The notes beneath the pieces were generated by a model that worked only from the letters and a program-made list of their open reading frames with translations, did no database searches and was not told the DNA's origin. A program made the translations under genes and the position numbers. Of a DNA stretch of 64,000 bases, positions 36,818 to 46,273 are shown one piece after another. The stretch spans positions 62,001 through 126,000 of the forward strand of contig CAWIHZ010000013.1 of NCBI GenBank assembly GCA_963835955.1, read 5' to 3'. Source of the DNA: Roseiarcus sp963835955. GTDB lineage: Bacteria; Pseudomonadota; Alphaproteobacteria; Rhizobiales; Beijerinckiaceae. The stretch's first letter is position 1, and every line of letters begins with the position of its first letter.

Positions 36818-37276
36818 TCAATTTTGCGCCGTGTCGCGCCCCATCGCGGCGCTCAATTCCGGCGTACACACAACGTACTGATCTGCGATCGCCTCGTGGT
36901 CGCCCTGTTTCTCGCGCTGGAAATACAAATAGCAGATGCTCAGGCCGCCGGTGCGATAGTCGACGCGAAATACGCCGCCTTCCTGCTCATGACGGGTGGC
37001 CACAAGCCCGTATTGGCTCGGCGGCTGTTTGGTCGCGCCGTCGCCGCTGCGATAACAGGAAGTTACGCCAAACGCGCCCGGCCCGACGTCCGTGCGGCCG
37101 GGATTATGCGCAAATTGACAAGCGATGACGTCGCCCGTGAGTTTATCCAGTCGATAGACCAGGGACAGATTGATCTGCGGCGCCGCAAGAAACTCATATT
37201 GGCCTGCGACCGCGGCTGACGCGAATGCGCATCCAGCCATCGCCACGATCCACAACATCGCATTCTTCCGCAGCAT
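36818..37276 (-). CDS. Small secreted hypothetical protein with four cysteines
   Basis: 152 aa with a clear signal peptide (MLRKNAMLWIVAMAGCAFA..., probably cut after AVA near residue 24). The mature part holds four cysteines, in IACQF, TSCYR, SICYL and VVCTP, which could form two disulphides in the periplasm. No family is recognised. The ribosome-binding site GGAG precedes the ATG. It stands alone upstream of mnmE and downstream of gpmA on the same strand. Confidence 0.65.
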   Translation of the reverse strand: MLRKNAMLWIVAMAGCAFASAAVAGQYEFLAAPQINLSLVYRLDKLTGDVIACQFAHNPGRTDVGPGAFGVTSCYRSGDGATKQPPSQYGLVATRHEQEGGVFRVDYRTGGLSICYLYFQREKQGDHEAIADQYVVCTPELSAAMGRDTAQN

Positions 37277-37370
37277 TTTTCATCTCCAGCTAACCAAGCT
37301 AAGCGAATCACCCCGCATCAAGCCTAGCCGCACCTCCGCTCACAAACGGTTAAGCAATCCTTAATCACGA

Positions 37371-38000
37371 TCAGGCGGTCAGAATCTCCTTCGAAGCCAC
37401 GGTCGAGTCGGCCTTCAGACGATAAACGAGCGGCACGCCGGTCGCGATTTCCATCGAGGGAATGGTTTCCGGGGTCAGACGGTCGAGAACCATCACGAGC
37501 GCGCGCAGGCTGTTGCCATGCGCCGACACCAGCACGCGCCTGCCGCGCAGGACCGCGGGCAGAATGTGCTGGCAATAATAGGGCAGGGCGCGCGCGACCG
37601 TGTCCTTGAGACTCTCGCCGCCCGGGGGCTGCACGTCGTAGCTGCGCCGCCACAAATGGACCTGTTCGTCTCCCCATTTTTTGCGGGCGTCGTCTTTGTT
37701 CAGCCCGCAAAGATCGCCGTAATCGCGTTCATTGAGAGCCTGGTCGCGGCTTTCTGGCAGGCCAGTCTGACCCATCTCCGCCAGGGTCAAGTCGAGCGTG
37801 TGCTGCGCGCGGACCAGAACCGAGGTGAAAACCTGATCGAAAACGAGGCCATGCGCCTTGAGTTGCCGGCCGGCCTCCTTCGCCTCTTCGACCCCCGCCG
37901 GCGACAAATCCGGATCGCGCCATCCCGTAAACAGATTCTTGAGGTTCCACTCGCTCTGTCCATGGCGCAGCAGGACAAGCAGACGATCAGCGTCAGGCAT
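37371..38000 (-). CDS. gpmA: 2,3-bisphosphoglycerate-dependent phosphoglycerate mutase
   Basis: Interconverts 3- and 2-phosphoglycerate in glycolysis and gluconeogenesis; 209 aa, the short form typical of alphaproteobacteria. The catalytic histidine lies in LLRHGQSEWN. Further motifs are LFTGWRDPDLSP, TSVLVRAQHTLDL, ALNERDYGDLCGLNK, PPGGESLKDTVAR and the second histidine in VSAHGNSLRALVM. The start is the ATG at 38000. Confidence 0.95.
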   Translation of the reverse strand: MPDADRLLVLLRHGQSEWNLKNLFTGWRDPDLSPAGVEEAKEAGRQLKAHGLVFDQVFTSVLVRAQHTLDLTLAEMGQTGLPESRDQALNERDYGDLCGLNKDDARKKWGDEQVHLWRRSYDVQPPGGESLKDTVARALPYYCQHILPAVLRGRRVLVSAHGNSLRALVMVLDRLTPETIPSMEIATGVPLVYRLKADSTVASKEILTA

Positions 38001-38087
38001 GGGTCTTCACCGTGCAGTTAGGGGTTGACCAGCGGCTGTAAATCACGGGTTCAGGCCGGCGCCAATCCATAAGCCGCATTCGAGCGT

Positions 38088-38846
38088 TCATAAAGACAGG
38101 CCGCCCGACCCGGCCTGCCGCCGAGCGCCCTGCGCGAGAGCGGGATTAAGCGGAACGAGCCGGGTCCTTCTGACGGCGCGCAAGCCCACGGGACGATGGA
38201 CCTGTTTGATCGCCTCGACGATATGGACGCCGGCGAATGGCAGGCCGAGCGCCGCGCCCAGGCGTTCGATCGCCGGCGCGGAGCGGACTACGAAGCGCCT
38301 GGAGACAGGCGGCGCATAGAGCGCCTCGCCCCAAAAGACCGGCGAGAACACCGCGCGAAGGAGGAGGTCGCGCAGTTGCGACTTCGAATAGGGCAGGCCC
38401 TGCCCGTAAGGAGTGCCGTCGGCGCGCGCCCAGACGCCCCGACGCGAGGGCGCCACGACGATGATGCGTCCTTCCGGGGCGAGGATGCGCCACACTTCCT
38501 CCATCAGCACGACAGGGCGGTCGGCCGCTTCCAACGCGTGGGCGAGCAGCAGGCGATCGATCGAGCCGTCCGGCAGAGGCAGCATCTCGGGGTCTACAAG
38601 AGCGGCGGCGCAGCATCGGCTTTCGGGCCAGACGGCGACGCCCTGGTCGGCGGGCATCAGCGCCACGCAGCGTTTGGCCTTGTCGCGGAGTCGGTCGAGA
38701 AAGGGCGTTCCATAGCCGAGCGACCCGACCGAAAGTCCCGCGCATTTCTCCCATCGCGCGCGAATGACTCTGCCGACCAACCGGCGCGACACCTCGCCAA
38801 GCGGCGAAGCGTAGAAAGTTTGCAGGTTGTGGATGTCGAGAGACAT
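38088..38846 (-). CDS. SAM-dependent methyltransferase (class I-like)
   Basis: 252 aa from the ATG at 38846 (MSLDIHNLQTFYASPLG). A longer in-frame start at 38975 reads into the gloB promoter region. It carries a methyltransferase type-11-like pattern: VGSLGYGTPFLDRL, where a normal G-x-G-x-G is partly degenerate, then MLPLPDGSIDRLLLAHALE and EVWRILAPEGRIIVVAPSR. The gene is divergent from gloB, a common pairing in Hyphomicrobiales. The substrate is unknown. Confidence 0.8.
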   Translation of the reverse strand: MSLDIHNLQTFYASPLGEVSRRLVGRVIRARWEKCAGLSVGSLGYGTPFLDRLRDKAKRCVALMPADQGVAVWPESRCCAAALVDPEMLPLPDGSIDRLLLAHALEAADRPVVLMEEVWRILAPEGRIIVVAPSRRGVWARADGTPYGQGLPYSKSQLRDLLLRAVFSPVFWGEALYAPPVSRRFVVRSAPAIERLGAALGLPFAGVHIVEAIKQVHRPVGLRAVRRTRLVPLNPALAQGARRQAGSGGLSL

Positions 38847-39073
38847 TTGGGTCGCCCGCGCCGGAGCCTCCGAGTTTGAACGACCGCCGGCGCTTACGCA
38901 ATGCGTCGAAACGAGTTCCGGAGCAAACGAAAGGCGAAAGACACCAGCCGACCTATGCGCTATACCCAGCCGCAACGTTTTCGGCCCTCGCTGTCGCGAA
39001 CGCGGACCCGCCCGACGGGGGCGGGCGGCGTTTCGCCGGGCGGGGCGGCCGAAGCGCGATGGAGCCAGCCGGC

Positions 39074-39844
39074 ATGACGATCAGCGTGCGCCAGTTTCCC
39101 TGCCTGACCGACAATTACGGCGCCCTGGTGCATGATTCGGCGACCGGATCGACCGCATGCGTGGACGCGCCGGAAGCGGGGCCGATTCTGGCCGCGCTCG
39201 CCGAGCGCGGCTGGAGCCTGACCGACGTGCTGATCACCCATCATCACGCCGACCACATTCAGGGCGTTCCGGGGCTGAAGGCGAAGTTCCCGGCGCTCAA
39301 GGTCCATGGACCGGCCAGGGAAGCCGCGCGCATTCCGTTTCTCGACGTCGAACTCAGCGAAGGCGACATTGCGCGCGTCGGCTCTCTGGAGGCCAAAGTC
39401 TACGAGACGCCGGGTCATACGCTCGGTCATATCGTGTATCATTTCGAGGGCGAGGAGATCGCATTTTGCGGCGATACGTTGTTTTCCCTCGGCTGCGGCC
39501 GCGTCTTCGAGGCGCCCCATGCGGTGATGTGGAGTTCGCTGGTCAAGCTCGCCGCTTTCCCCGCCGCCACAAAAGTCTATTGCGGACATGAATACACCGA
39601 GGCGAACGGCCGCTTCGCGATCACAATCGAGCCCGACAATCCGATCTTGAAGTCGCGGATCGCGGAGGTGGGGCGCCTGCGCGCCGATCGGCGCCCGACC
39701 TTGCCGACGACGATCGCGGCCGAACTCGCCGCCAATCCGTTCCTGCGCGCCGAGGAGCCGTCAGTTCAGGCGGCGGTCGGCATGAAGGGAGCCGATCCAG
39801 CGGCGGTGTTCGCCGAAATCCGCGCCCGCAAGGACCGCTTCTGA
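39074..39844 (+). CDS. gloB: Hydroxyacylglutathione hydrolase (glyoxalase II)
   Basis: Hydrolyses S-lactoylglutathione in methylglyoxal detoxification; 256 aa from the ATG at 39074. Metal-binding motifs of the metallo-beta-lactamase fold are THHHADHIQG, TPGHTLGHIVYH, FCGDTLFSLGCGR and CGHEYTEAN, and the C-terminal substrate helix has LPTTIAAELAANPFLR. It is divergent from the methyltransferase and converges on phaR with five bases between the stops. Confidence 0.94.
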   Translation: MTISVRQFPCLTDNYGALVHDSATGSTACVDAPEAGPILAALAERGWSLTDVLITHHHADHIQGVPGLKAKFPALKVHGPAREAARIPFLDVELSEGDIARVGSLEAKVYETPGHTLGHIVYHFEGEEIAFCGDTLFSLGCGRVFEAPHAVMWSSLVKLAAFPAATKVYCGHEYTEANGRFAITIEPDNPILKSRIAEVGRLRADRRPTLPTTIAAELAANPFLRAEEPSVQAAVGMKGADPAAVFAEIRARKDRF

Positions 39845-39849
39845 CGGCC

Positions 39850-40434
39850 TCAGTCTTTCTTGGCCAGCGACTCGAGCCGCTTCTGGACGTCCGAGAGCTG
39901 GTTTCTGAGATCGTCGATCTCGTTGACGCCCGCCGCCTTCCGGGGCGCCGGTTCCGGCGGAGGAGCCACTCCCGCAAACGGCGAGAAAATGCCGAGAGCC
40001 TGATTGAACGCGGTCAAGTTCTTCCGCGTCAATTCTTGCAAGGCTGCAAAGGAGTTGGCGGAAAACGCGTCCGAACCAAACATGCGGACCGCCGCTTCCC
40101 GCATCGCCTGCTTCTCGCCGCTGAAGCGATCGATCGAATACTCGAGAAAGGTCGGCAGAAGCACCTGCATGCTGTCGCCGTAGAAGCGAATCAACTGGCG
40201 CAGGAAGGTGGTCGGCAGCAACGACTGCCCTTCGATGCCCTCCTGTTCAAAGATAATCTGGGTCAGGACCGATCGGGTTATATCTTCATTGGTCTTGGCG
40301 TCGAAGACGATGAAGTCCTCACCGCCTTTGACCATCTTGGCAAGGTCGGCCAGAGTCACATAGGCGCTCGACGCCGTGTTGTACAAGCGCCGATTGGCGT
40401 ATTTTTTGATCGTAGTCGGGGCGGAATTGGCCAT
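39850..40434 (-). CDS. phaR: Polyhydroxyalkanoate synthesis repressor PhaR
   Basis: DNA-binding regulator that senses PHB granules and represses phasin and storage genes; 194 aa from the ATG at 40434. The N-terminal PHB/PHA accumulation regulator domain is plain: IKKYANRRLYNTASSAYVT, then VFDAKTNEDITRSVLTQII. A middle repeat follows (FLRQLIRFYGDSMQ), and the C-terminal part is coiled-coil-like (EIDDLRNQLSDVQKRLESL). It is divergent from phaA-phaB across about 250 bp, where it probably acts. Confidence 0.94.
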   Translation of the reverse strand: MANSAPTTIKKYANRRLYNTASSAYVTLADLAKMVKGGEDFIVFDAKTNEDITRSVLTQIIFEQEGIEGQSLLPTTFLRQLIRFYGDSMQVLLPTFLEYSIDRFSGEKQAMREAAVRMFGSDAFSANSFAALQELTRKNLTAFNQALGIFSPFAGVAPPPEPAPRKAAGVNEIDDLRNQLSDVQKRLESLAKKD

Positions 40435-40685
40435 CTCTTTGCGGGTCCAAGAGTTACGCGGCCCCTTGCGGGTCAACATAAGATAGGCGTTTTTTCCTTC
40501 CGCCGGAACTCTTTTTTGCGTCGCAGCGCTCGCAGTGCGTCAATCTTTGTCGGGTGGGAGTTGATTTGACGCGCGGTCGCCCAAGTTTGATCCTATATGA
40601 GGTGGCGCAATCCGATCGGGGTCGTGTACAAGACGGCTCAAGCTATTTCGTCCGCGCTTCACCTAAAGTTCGCAAGGAGACCAGC

Positions 40686-41864
40686 ATGCCCGCCACAGAC
40701 ATCGTCATCGCCAGCGCCAAGAGGACCGCTGTCGGCTCGTTCAACGGCGTTTTCGGCTCGACGCCCGCGCACGACCTCGGCGCGGTCGCCATCACCGGCG
40801 CGCTCAATTCGGCCAAGGTCGAGCCGAAGGATGTCGACGAAGTGATTCTGGGACAGATCCTGACCGCGGCCGAGGGCCAGAACCCCGCGCGCCAGGCGGC
40901 GATGAAAGCGGGAATCCCGCAGGAAAAGACCGCATTCGGCGTCAATCAGCTGTGCGGCAGCGGCTTGCGCGCGGTCGCGCTCGGCCTGCAGCAGATCGCC
41001 AACGGCGACGCTCAGATCATTGTCGCCGGCGGCCAGGAATCGATGTCGCTTGCGCCTCACGCCGCCCACCTGCGCAGTGGCGTGAAGATGGGCGAAGTGA
41101 AATTCGTGGACACGATGCTGCGCGACGGCCTGATGGACGCCTTTCATGGCTATCACATGGGCAACACGGCGGAGAACATCGCCGCCAAGTGGCAGATCGG
41201 ACGTGAGGAGCAGGACCGGTTCGCGGTCGGCTCTCAGAACAAGGCCGAGGCGGCGCAGAAGGCGGGCCGGTTCAAGGACGAGATCGTTCCGGTGACGGTC
41301 TCGACCCGCAAGGGCGACGTTGTCATCTCTGACGACGAATACATCCGAGCCGGCGCCACCTACGAATCGATGGCGAAATTGCGCCCCGCCTTCTCCAAGG
41401 ACGGAACGGTCACCGCCGGCAACGCTTCGGGCATCAACGATGGCGCGGCGGCGCTGGTGGTCATGAGCGCCGCGGAGGCCAAGCGGCGCGGGCTGACGCC
41501 GATGGCGCGCATCGTTTCCTGGGCGACCGCCGGCGTCGATCCCGCGATCATGGGGACCGGCCCGATCCCCGCTTCGCGCAAGGCGCTGGAGAAGGCCGGC
41601 TGGTCGGTCAAGGATCTCGAACTCATCGAAGCCAACGAGGCTTTCGCCGCCCAGGCGCTTGCGGTCAACAAGGACCTCGGTTGGGATCCCGCGATCGTCA
41701 ACGTCAACGGCGGCGCGATCGCGCTCGGCCATCCGATCGGAGCCTCGGGCGCGCGGGTGTTGACCACACTGCTGCACGAAATGGCGCGCCGCAACGCGAA
41801 GAAGGGCCTCGCCACTCTTTGCATCGGCGGCGGCATGGGCATCGCGATGACGGTCGAGCGTTGA
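40686..41864 (+). CDS. phaA: Acetyl-CoA acetyltransferase (beta-ketothiolase)
   Basis: Condenses two acetyl-CoA to acetoacetyl-CoA for PHB and the ethylmalonyl-CoA pathway; 392 aa. The start is the ATG at 40686 with an AAGGAG ribosome-binding site. The longer reading upstream covers the promoter. The nucleophile cysteine is in NQLCGSGLRAVALG, with NGGAIALGHPIGASGAR and the second cysteine in LCIGGGMG. phaB follows after 84 bp, which contain a GC hairpin. Confidence 0.96.
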   Translation: MPATDIVIASAKRTAVGSFNGVFGSTPAHDLGAVAITGALNSAKVEPKDVDEVILGQILTAAEGQNPARQAAMKAGIPQEKTAFGVNQLCGSGLRAVALGLQQIANGDAQIIVAGGQESMSLAPHAAHLRSGVKMGEVKFVDTMLRDGLMDAFHGYHMGNTAENIAAKWQIGREEQDRFAVGSQNKAEAAQKAGRFKDEIVPVTVSTRKGDVVISDDEYIRAGATYESMAKLRPAFSKDGTVTAGNASGINDGAAALVVMSAAEAKRRGLTPMARIVSWATAGVDPAIMGTGPIPASRKALEKAGWSVKDLELIEANEAFAAQALAVNKDLGWDPAIVNVNGGAIALGHPIGASGARVLTTLLHEMARRNAKKGLATLCIGGGMGIAMTVER

Positions 41865-41894
41865 GCGGGACGAGCCGGGTCGGATAAGAACACC

Positions 41895-41922
41895 GGCGCG
41901 CCGCCCGGCTGCGCGGCGCGCC
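41895..41922 (+). other. GC-rich perfect hairpin between phaA and phaB
   Basis: GGCGCGCCGC (41895-41904) pairs exactly with GCGGCGCGCC (41913-41922) around an 8-base loop. No T-run follows, so it is not a classic terminator. It may stabilise or process the phaAB transcript. Confidence 0.55.
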
Positions 41923-41948
41923 AATAACAAGTCTTCACGGGAGGGAAC

Positions 41949-42674
41949 ATGGGCAGAGTTGCAGTGGTCACCGGCGGCACGCGCGGCATCGGCGCCGCCG
42001 TCTCCAAGGCGCTGAAGGCGGCTGGATGCGCAGTCGCCGCGACCTATCATTCCAATGATGAGGCGGCGGCCAAATTCAAGGCCGAGACCGGCGTTCATGT
42101 CTACAAATGGAACGTGGCCAACTATGAGGAATGCGTCGCCGGGCTGGCTCAGGTCGCCAAGGACCTTGGGCCGGTGGAAATCGTCGTCAACAACGCCGGC
42201 ATCACCAAGGACGGCATGTTTCACAAGATGACGCGGGATCAGTGGTACGACGTCATCAACACCAACCTCAATTCCCTGTTCAACATGTGCCGCCCGGTGA
42301 TCGAAGGCATGCGCGAGCGCGGCTTCGGCCGCATCATCAACATCTCCTCGATCAACGGACAAAAAGGCCAGATGGGTCAGTCGAATTATTCGGCTTCGAA
42401 GGCGGGCGACCTCGGTTTCACCAAGGCGCTGGCGCAGGAAAACGCGACCAAGGGCATCACCGTCAACGCCATTTGCCCCGGCTATATCGCCACCGAAATG
42501 GTCAAGGCGGTGCCGAAGGACGTGCTCGAAAAGGCGATCCTGCCGCAAATCCCGGTGCGCAGGCTGGGGGAGCCGGAGGAGATCGCCCGCTGCGTCGTCT
42601 TCCTCGCCTCCGACGACGCCGGCTTCATCACCGGCTCGACGCTCTCGGCCAACGGCGGCCAGGCGATGACCTGA
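41949..42674 (+). CDS. phaB: Acetoacetyl-CoA reductase
   Basis: NADPH-dependent reduction of acetoacetyl-CoA to (R)-3-hydroxybutyryl-CoA; 241 aa short-chain dehydrogenase. The cofactor motif is GGTRGIGAA, with NNAGITKDGMFHKM, the catalytic serine in NISSINGQKGQ, and Y-x-x-x-K in NYSASKAG. The end is ITGSTLSANGGQ. A GGAGGG ribosome-binding site precedes the ATG. PhaC is not in the window. Confidence 0.95.
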   Translation: MGRVAVVTGGTRGIGAAVSKALKAAGCAVAATYHSNDEAAAKFKAETGVHVYKWNVANYEECVAGLAQVAKDLGPVEIVVNNAGITKDGMFHKMTRDQWYDVINTNLNSLFNMCRPVIEGMRERGFGRIINISSINGQKGQMGQSNYSASKAGDLGFTKALAQENATKGITVNAICPGYIATEMVKAVPKDVLEKAILPQIPVRRLGEPEEIARCVVFLASDDAGFITGSTLSANGGQAMT

Positions 42675-42727
42675 CGCGCGCTGAAGCTCAAGGCGGCCGG
42701 GACCGCGATCGCGCGCGCCCCGCATTT

Positions 42728-42763
42728 AGAGAATGATGCGATTCAACGAAATCGCATCGCGCT
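42728..42763. repeat. Palindromic repeat, family 1, copy 2 (degenerate)
   Basis: AGAGAATGATGCGATTCAACGAAATCGCATC-type sequence: the core GATTCAACGAAATCG is nearly that of the copy at 20749-20786 read on the other strand, but the right arm has decayed (CGCGCT instead of ATGCTC). It lies between phaB and the converging ABC permease. Confidence 0.6.
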
Positions 42764-42769
42764 TTAGCG

Positions 42770-43762
42770 TCATTCCTCCTTCTCCTCGCGCCCGTAGAGC
42801 AGCAGCAGGATCAGGATGACGACGCCGTAGATAATGTTGCGTCCGTAGTCGGGCATGTTCATCGCGAGCAGGACGCTGACCAGCGCGACCAGCGTGACCG
42901 CGCCCGCCGCCGCGCCCAGATAGTGGCCGCGGCCTCCCAGCATGTAGACCCCGCCAATGACGACAGCTGCGATCGACTGGAAGAGATATGGGGTCCCCAT
43001 TCCGAGCGACGCCTGACCGCCGAACCCGACCAACAGAACGCCCGCCAGGGCTGCGAAGAACCCGCTCAGCGCGTAAAGGAGCGTCGTGACGAGGCGGACG
43101 TTGACGCCGGCGAGATAGCTCGCCAGCGGGTTGTTTCCGATCGCGTAGGTCCTGCGGCCGAATGTCGTGAAGCTGAGGATGAACGACACGATGGCGATGA
43201 CGGCGACCCATAAGACAAGGGCCGTCGGGACGCCGAGCACGCTGTCATGCACCGCGGCCTGGACGACCGGCGGAGCGTATGACGCGCAGGCCTGGCAGGT
43301 CATGCCGCCGCTCAAGCCCAGTGTAAGTCCTTCCATGATTCCGTCCATGGCGAGCGTCATGACGACGGCCGGAACTCCCAGAAACGCGATGACGAAGCCG
43401 TTGACCAAACCGGCGGCGGCGCCCATGCCGAGGGTCACCAGAAGCGCGTAGGGGGCGAGCCTGTCCTGACCGAGCGAAGTGGTGACCAACAAGATCGCCG
43501 CGCCGTTGAGCACCCACGGAACCGACAGGTCGATGCCGCCGATGAGCACGACGAACGTTTGTCCCGCTGCGACCAACCCGACGAAGGAGGCGACGGTCAA
43601 GATGGCGGTGACGCTGCCGAGGCGGGCAAAGCCCGGATGCACGAACGCGCCGATGACAAACAGCATGATCGCCGCCAGATAGGCGTAGACGATCCTGCGA
43701 CGATCCCTGGTCAGGCCAAGCCGATCGAGCGCCGGGACGAGGCCGCTTGCGCGCGCGATCAT
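42770..43762 (-). CDS. CUT2-type sugar ABC permease (second permease)
   Basis: 330 aa, about nine hydrophobic helices, RbsC-like. Seen: GGIDLSVPWVLNGAAILLV, corresponding to the family motif G-G-I-D-L-S-V-G, then VVIGGVYMLGGRGHYLGAA near residue 265. It overlaps the first permease gene by four bases and is the last gene of the operon. It converges on phaB. The sugar carried cannot be told from the sequence. Confidence 0.88.
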   Translation of the reverse strand: MIARASGLVPALDRLGLTRDRRRIVYAYLAAIMLFVIGAFVHPGFARLGSVTAILTVASFVGLVAAGQTFVVLIGGIDLSVPWVLNGAAILLVTTSLGQDRLAPYALLVTLGMGAAAGLVNGFVIAFLGVPAVVMTLAMDGIMEGLTLGLSGGMTCQACASYAPPVVQAAVHDSVLGVPTALVLWVAVIAIVSFILSFTTFGRRTYAIGNNPLASYLAGVNVRLVTTLLYALSGFFAALAGVLLVGFGGQASLGMGTPYLFQSIAAVVIGGVYMLGGRGHYLGAAAGAVTLVALVSVLLAMNMPDYGRNIIYGVVILILLLLYGREEKEE

Positions 43763-44754
43763 CGTCGTCGCCTCAGCAGACGGCCGATCAGGCCGCCGAG
43801 GACGACCGCGATGACGAGGAAGAGCCCTTCGTAGAAGGACTGGTAGAGGGGATCGATGTTCGAGAAGAAGAGGATGTTGACGATCATCGTGGTCACGAAC
43901 GCGCCGGCGATGACTCCGACGCCGCTGCCGCGGCCGCCGAACAGGTTCATGCCGCCGAGAACGACTGCGACGATTGAGCTCAGCGTGTAGCCGTTGCCGG
44001 TCGTCGCGTCGCCGGCGGTGGCGCTCGCCGCGAGAAAAAGACCTGCGGCCCCCGACATGAAGCCGCTCAGGACGAAGGCCGTCACGCGCGCCCGCACCGT
44101 GTCGACGCCGTTCGCGCGGGCCGCCCCCTCGTCATTGCCGAGCGCGAAGATGGCGACCCCGATTGAGCTGCGCCGGAAGGCGTACCACATGAACGCGACC
44201 AGCAGCACATAGACGAGCGCGGTCGGCTGGTAGGGATTTACGAGCACGGTCGTGTATGCCTGCGGGATCGAGCCGCCCGGCTGCGGCAGCACGCGGATCG
44301 CGAGCCCCTGATAGATCGACAGGGTGGCGAGGGTCACCAGGATCGGCTGCAGCCGGCCGACGCCGACCAGGAGCCCGTTGACGAGACCCAGCGCCGCGCC
44401 GATCAGCAGGATCAGCACGCTCCAGCCGACCATATCGGCGATGTCATCGTGGAGGTGAACCGCGGCCAGCGCGTTGGCGAGATCAATGACGCCGCCCACC
44501 GAGAGGTCGAGACCCCGCGTGACGACGACGAACGCCTGGCCCATCGCGGTCAGCACCAGCGGCATGGTGTTGTTGACGGTCGAGGTGATCTCGAAATTGC
44601 CGGGCAGCGTCGCCTGCTCGATCCAGTAGACGGCGCAGTAGATGACGATCGCCATGGCGAGCATGGCCAACGCCAGAACGAGACCGGCGTTCTGGCCGAC
44701 GAAATAGGCGAGCCTCGTCGGCCGGCCGCGCTCGACGGCCGCTTCAGCTGGCAA
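43759..44754 (-). CDS. CUT2-type sugar ABC permease (first permease)
   Basis: 331 aa. The family motif appears as VTRGLDLSVGGVIDLANAL near residue 85, and VVLGGMNLFGGRGSGVGV occurs later; both are typical of RbsC-like permeases. The start is a TTG at 44754, inside the end of the ATPase gene (11-base overlap); no ATG near it fits the family. Two different permease genes imply a heterodimeric membrane domain, as in some xylose or erythritol-type CUT2 systems. Confidence 0.87.
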   Translation of the reverse strand: MPAEAAVERGRPTRLAYFVGQNAGLVLALAMLAMAIVIYCAVYWIEQATLPGNFEITSTVNNTMPLVLTAMGQAFVVVTRGLDLSVGGVIDLANALAAVHLHDDIADMVGWSVLILLIGAALGLVNGLLVGVGRLQPILVTLATLSIYQGLAIRVLPQPGGSIPQAYTTVLVNPYQPTALVYVLLVAFMWYAFRRSSIGVAIFALGNDEGAARANGVDTVRARVTAFVLSGFMSGAAGLFLAASATAGDATTGNGYTLSSIVAVVLGGMNLFGGRGSGVGVIAGAFVTTMIVNILFFSNIDPLYQSFYEGLFLVIAVVLGGLIGRLLRRRR

Positions 44755-46273
44755 CGGGCCGCTCTCTGACTGCGGCCGAGACGATATCTTCCGCCGAGAC
44801 GCCCGGCGCCTCGAGCTCCGCCGCGATCCGCCCTTCGCGCATCACCAGCACCCGGTGGCAAAGGTGCGCCAATTCCTCCGCGTCGCTCGAGTAGTAGAGC
44901 AAGGCGTGGCCTTCGCCGGCAAGACGCATCATCAGCTCGTAGATCTCGTGCTTGGTGGCGATATCCACGCCGCGGGTGACGTCGTACAGAAGGATGATCC
45001 GCGAATCGGCAAGCAGCCACCGCGCAAGCAGCACCTTCTGCTGGTTTCCGCCGCTCAGCGTTCTGACTGGATTGGCCAGATCCGGGGTTCTGATCTTCAG
45101 CGCGTCGACCATGTCGGCGGCCAGACGGCGTTCGCGCGCGCGGCGCACCACGCCGATCACGGATATCTGCGGCAGGACGGCGAGGGTCAGGTTTGCGACG
45201 ACCGACAACGGCTGCAGCAGGCCTTCCGTCTTGCGGTCTTCCGGAACGAGCGCGACGCCGAAGCGGATGGCGTCTCGCGGACTGTTCATGCGCGCGCGTT
45301 CGCCCTCGACGACGATCTCGCCGCCCGTCGCCCGCTCGGCGCCGAACAGCAAAAAGAACAGTTCGCGATGACCATGGCCGGCAAGTCCCCCGACCCCCAG
45401 GATTTCGTGAGCATGCAGCGTCAGCGAAACATCCGTCACGCCGGGGCCCGTAAGCCCTCTGGCCTCGAACATCGGCCGGGCCTCCCGCAACTTTGGCGGC
45501 TTCGGATAGTGCGCGTCCACCCTATGGCCGGCCATCAGGCTGACCGCCTGGCCTTCGTCGATTTCCGTGAACGTGCCGAGATCCTCGCCGTTGCGGAAGA
45601 TCGTGATCCGGTCGGCGATGTTGGTGATCTCGTTCCAGCGATGCGAGGTGAATATAATGCACTTGTCTTGGGCGCGAAGGTCGCGGACGAGGCCGAACAA
45701 CCAGCCGACTTCGCTTTCGCCGAGGGAAGAGGTCGGCTCGTCGAGAAGCAGCGTGTCGGGCTTCTGAGCGATGACCCGCACAATCTCGACGATCTGACGC
45801 TTGGCGAGCGAGAGGTCCTCGATGAGCGCGCGCGGGTCGATGTTGCGGATGCTCATGCTCGTGAGCATCGCCTCCGCCTCCTCGACCATCCGGCCGCGGT
45901 CGATGAGGCCAAGGAGCCGGCGCGGCTCGCGCAAGATCAGCAGGTTCTCCGCCACTGTCATCCACGGCAGCAGGGTGAGTTCCTGGAACACCGTCCAAAC
46001 GCCAAGCGCATGCGCGCGGTCTGGGCCGTTCATCTCGACGGCTTGGCCCGACACCCGGATTTCGCCGGAGTCAGGACGCAGCCGGCCCCCGAGAAGCTTG
46101 ATGAGCGTGCTCTTGCCGGCGCCGTTTTCGCCGACAAGAGCGTGAACCTCCCCTCTCGCGGCCGAGAAGGACGCGCTCTCCAGCGCGCGAACGCCTCCGA
46201 ACGCCTTGGAGAGCCTGATTCCCTCGACCGCCGGAGTGGGCGGTTCGTCTGCGGCGTCAAGCGCAGGCGTCAT
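44744..46273 (-). CDS. CUT2-type sugar ABC ATPase (two fused nucleotide-binding domains)
   Basis: 509 aa with two tandem NBDs, as in RbsA. NBD1 has Walker A GENGAGKSTLIKLL (about residue 52), signature region LSLAKRQIVEIVRVI and Walker B LLLDEPTSS. NBD2 has the usual degenerate Walker A (GVGGLAGHGHREL) and a good signature LSGGNQQKVLLARW. Only one strong ATP site is therefore expected, normal for the family. The ATG overlaps the binding-protein stop by four bases. Confidence 0.92.
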   Translation of the reverse strand: MTPALDAADEPPTPAVEGIRLSKAFGGVRALESASFSAARGEVHALVGENGAGKSTLIKLLGGRLRPDSGEIRVSGQAVEMNGPDRAHALGVWTVFQELTLLPWMTVAENLLILREPRRLLGLIDRGRMVEEAEAMLTSMSIRNIDPRALIEDLSLAKRQIVEIVRVIAQKPDTLLLDEPTSSLGESEVGWLFGLVRDLRAQDKCIIFTSHRWNEITNIADRITIFRNGEDLGTFTEIDEGQAVSLMAGHRVDAHYPKPPKLREARPMFEARGLTGPGVTDVSLTLHAHEILGVGGLAGHGHRELFFLLFGAERATGGEIVVEGERARMNSPRDAIRFGVALVPEDRKTEGLLQPLSVVANLTLAVLPQISVIGVVRRARERRLAADMVDALKIRTPDLANPVRTLSGGNQQKVLLARWLLADSRIILLYDVTRGVDIATKHEIYELMMRLAGEGHALLYYSSDAEELAHLCHRVLVMREGRIAAELEAPGVSAEDIVSAAVRERPVAS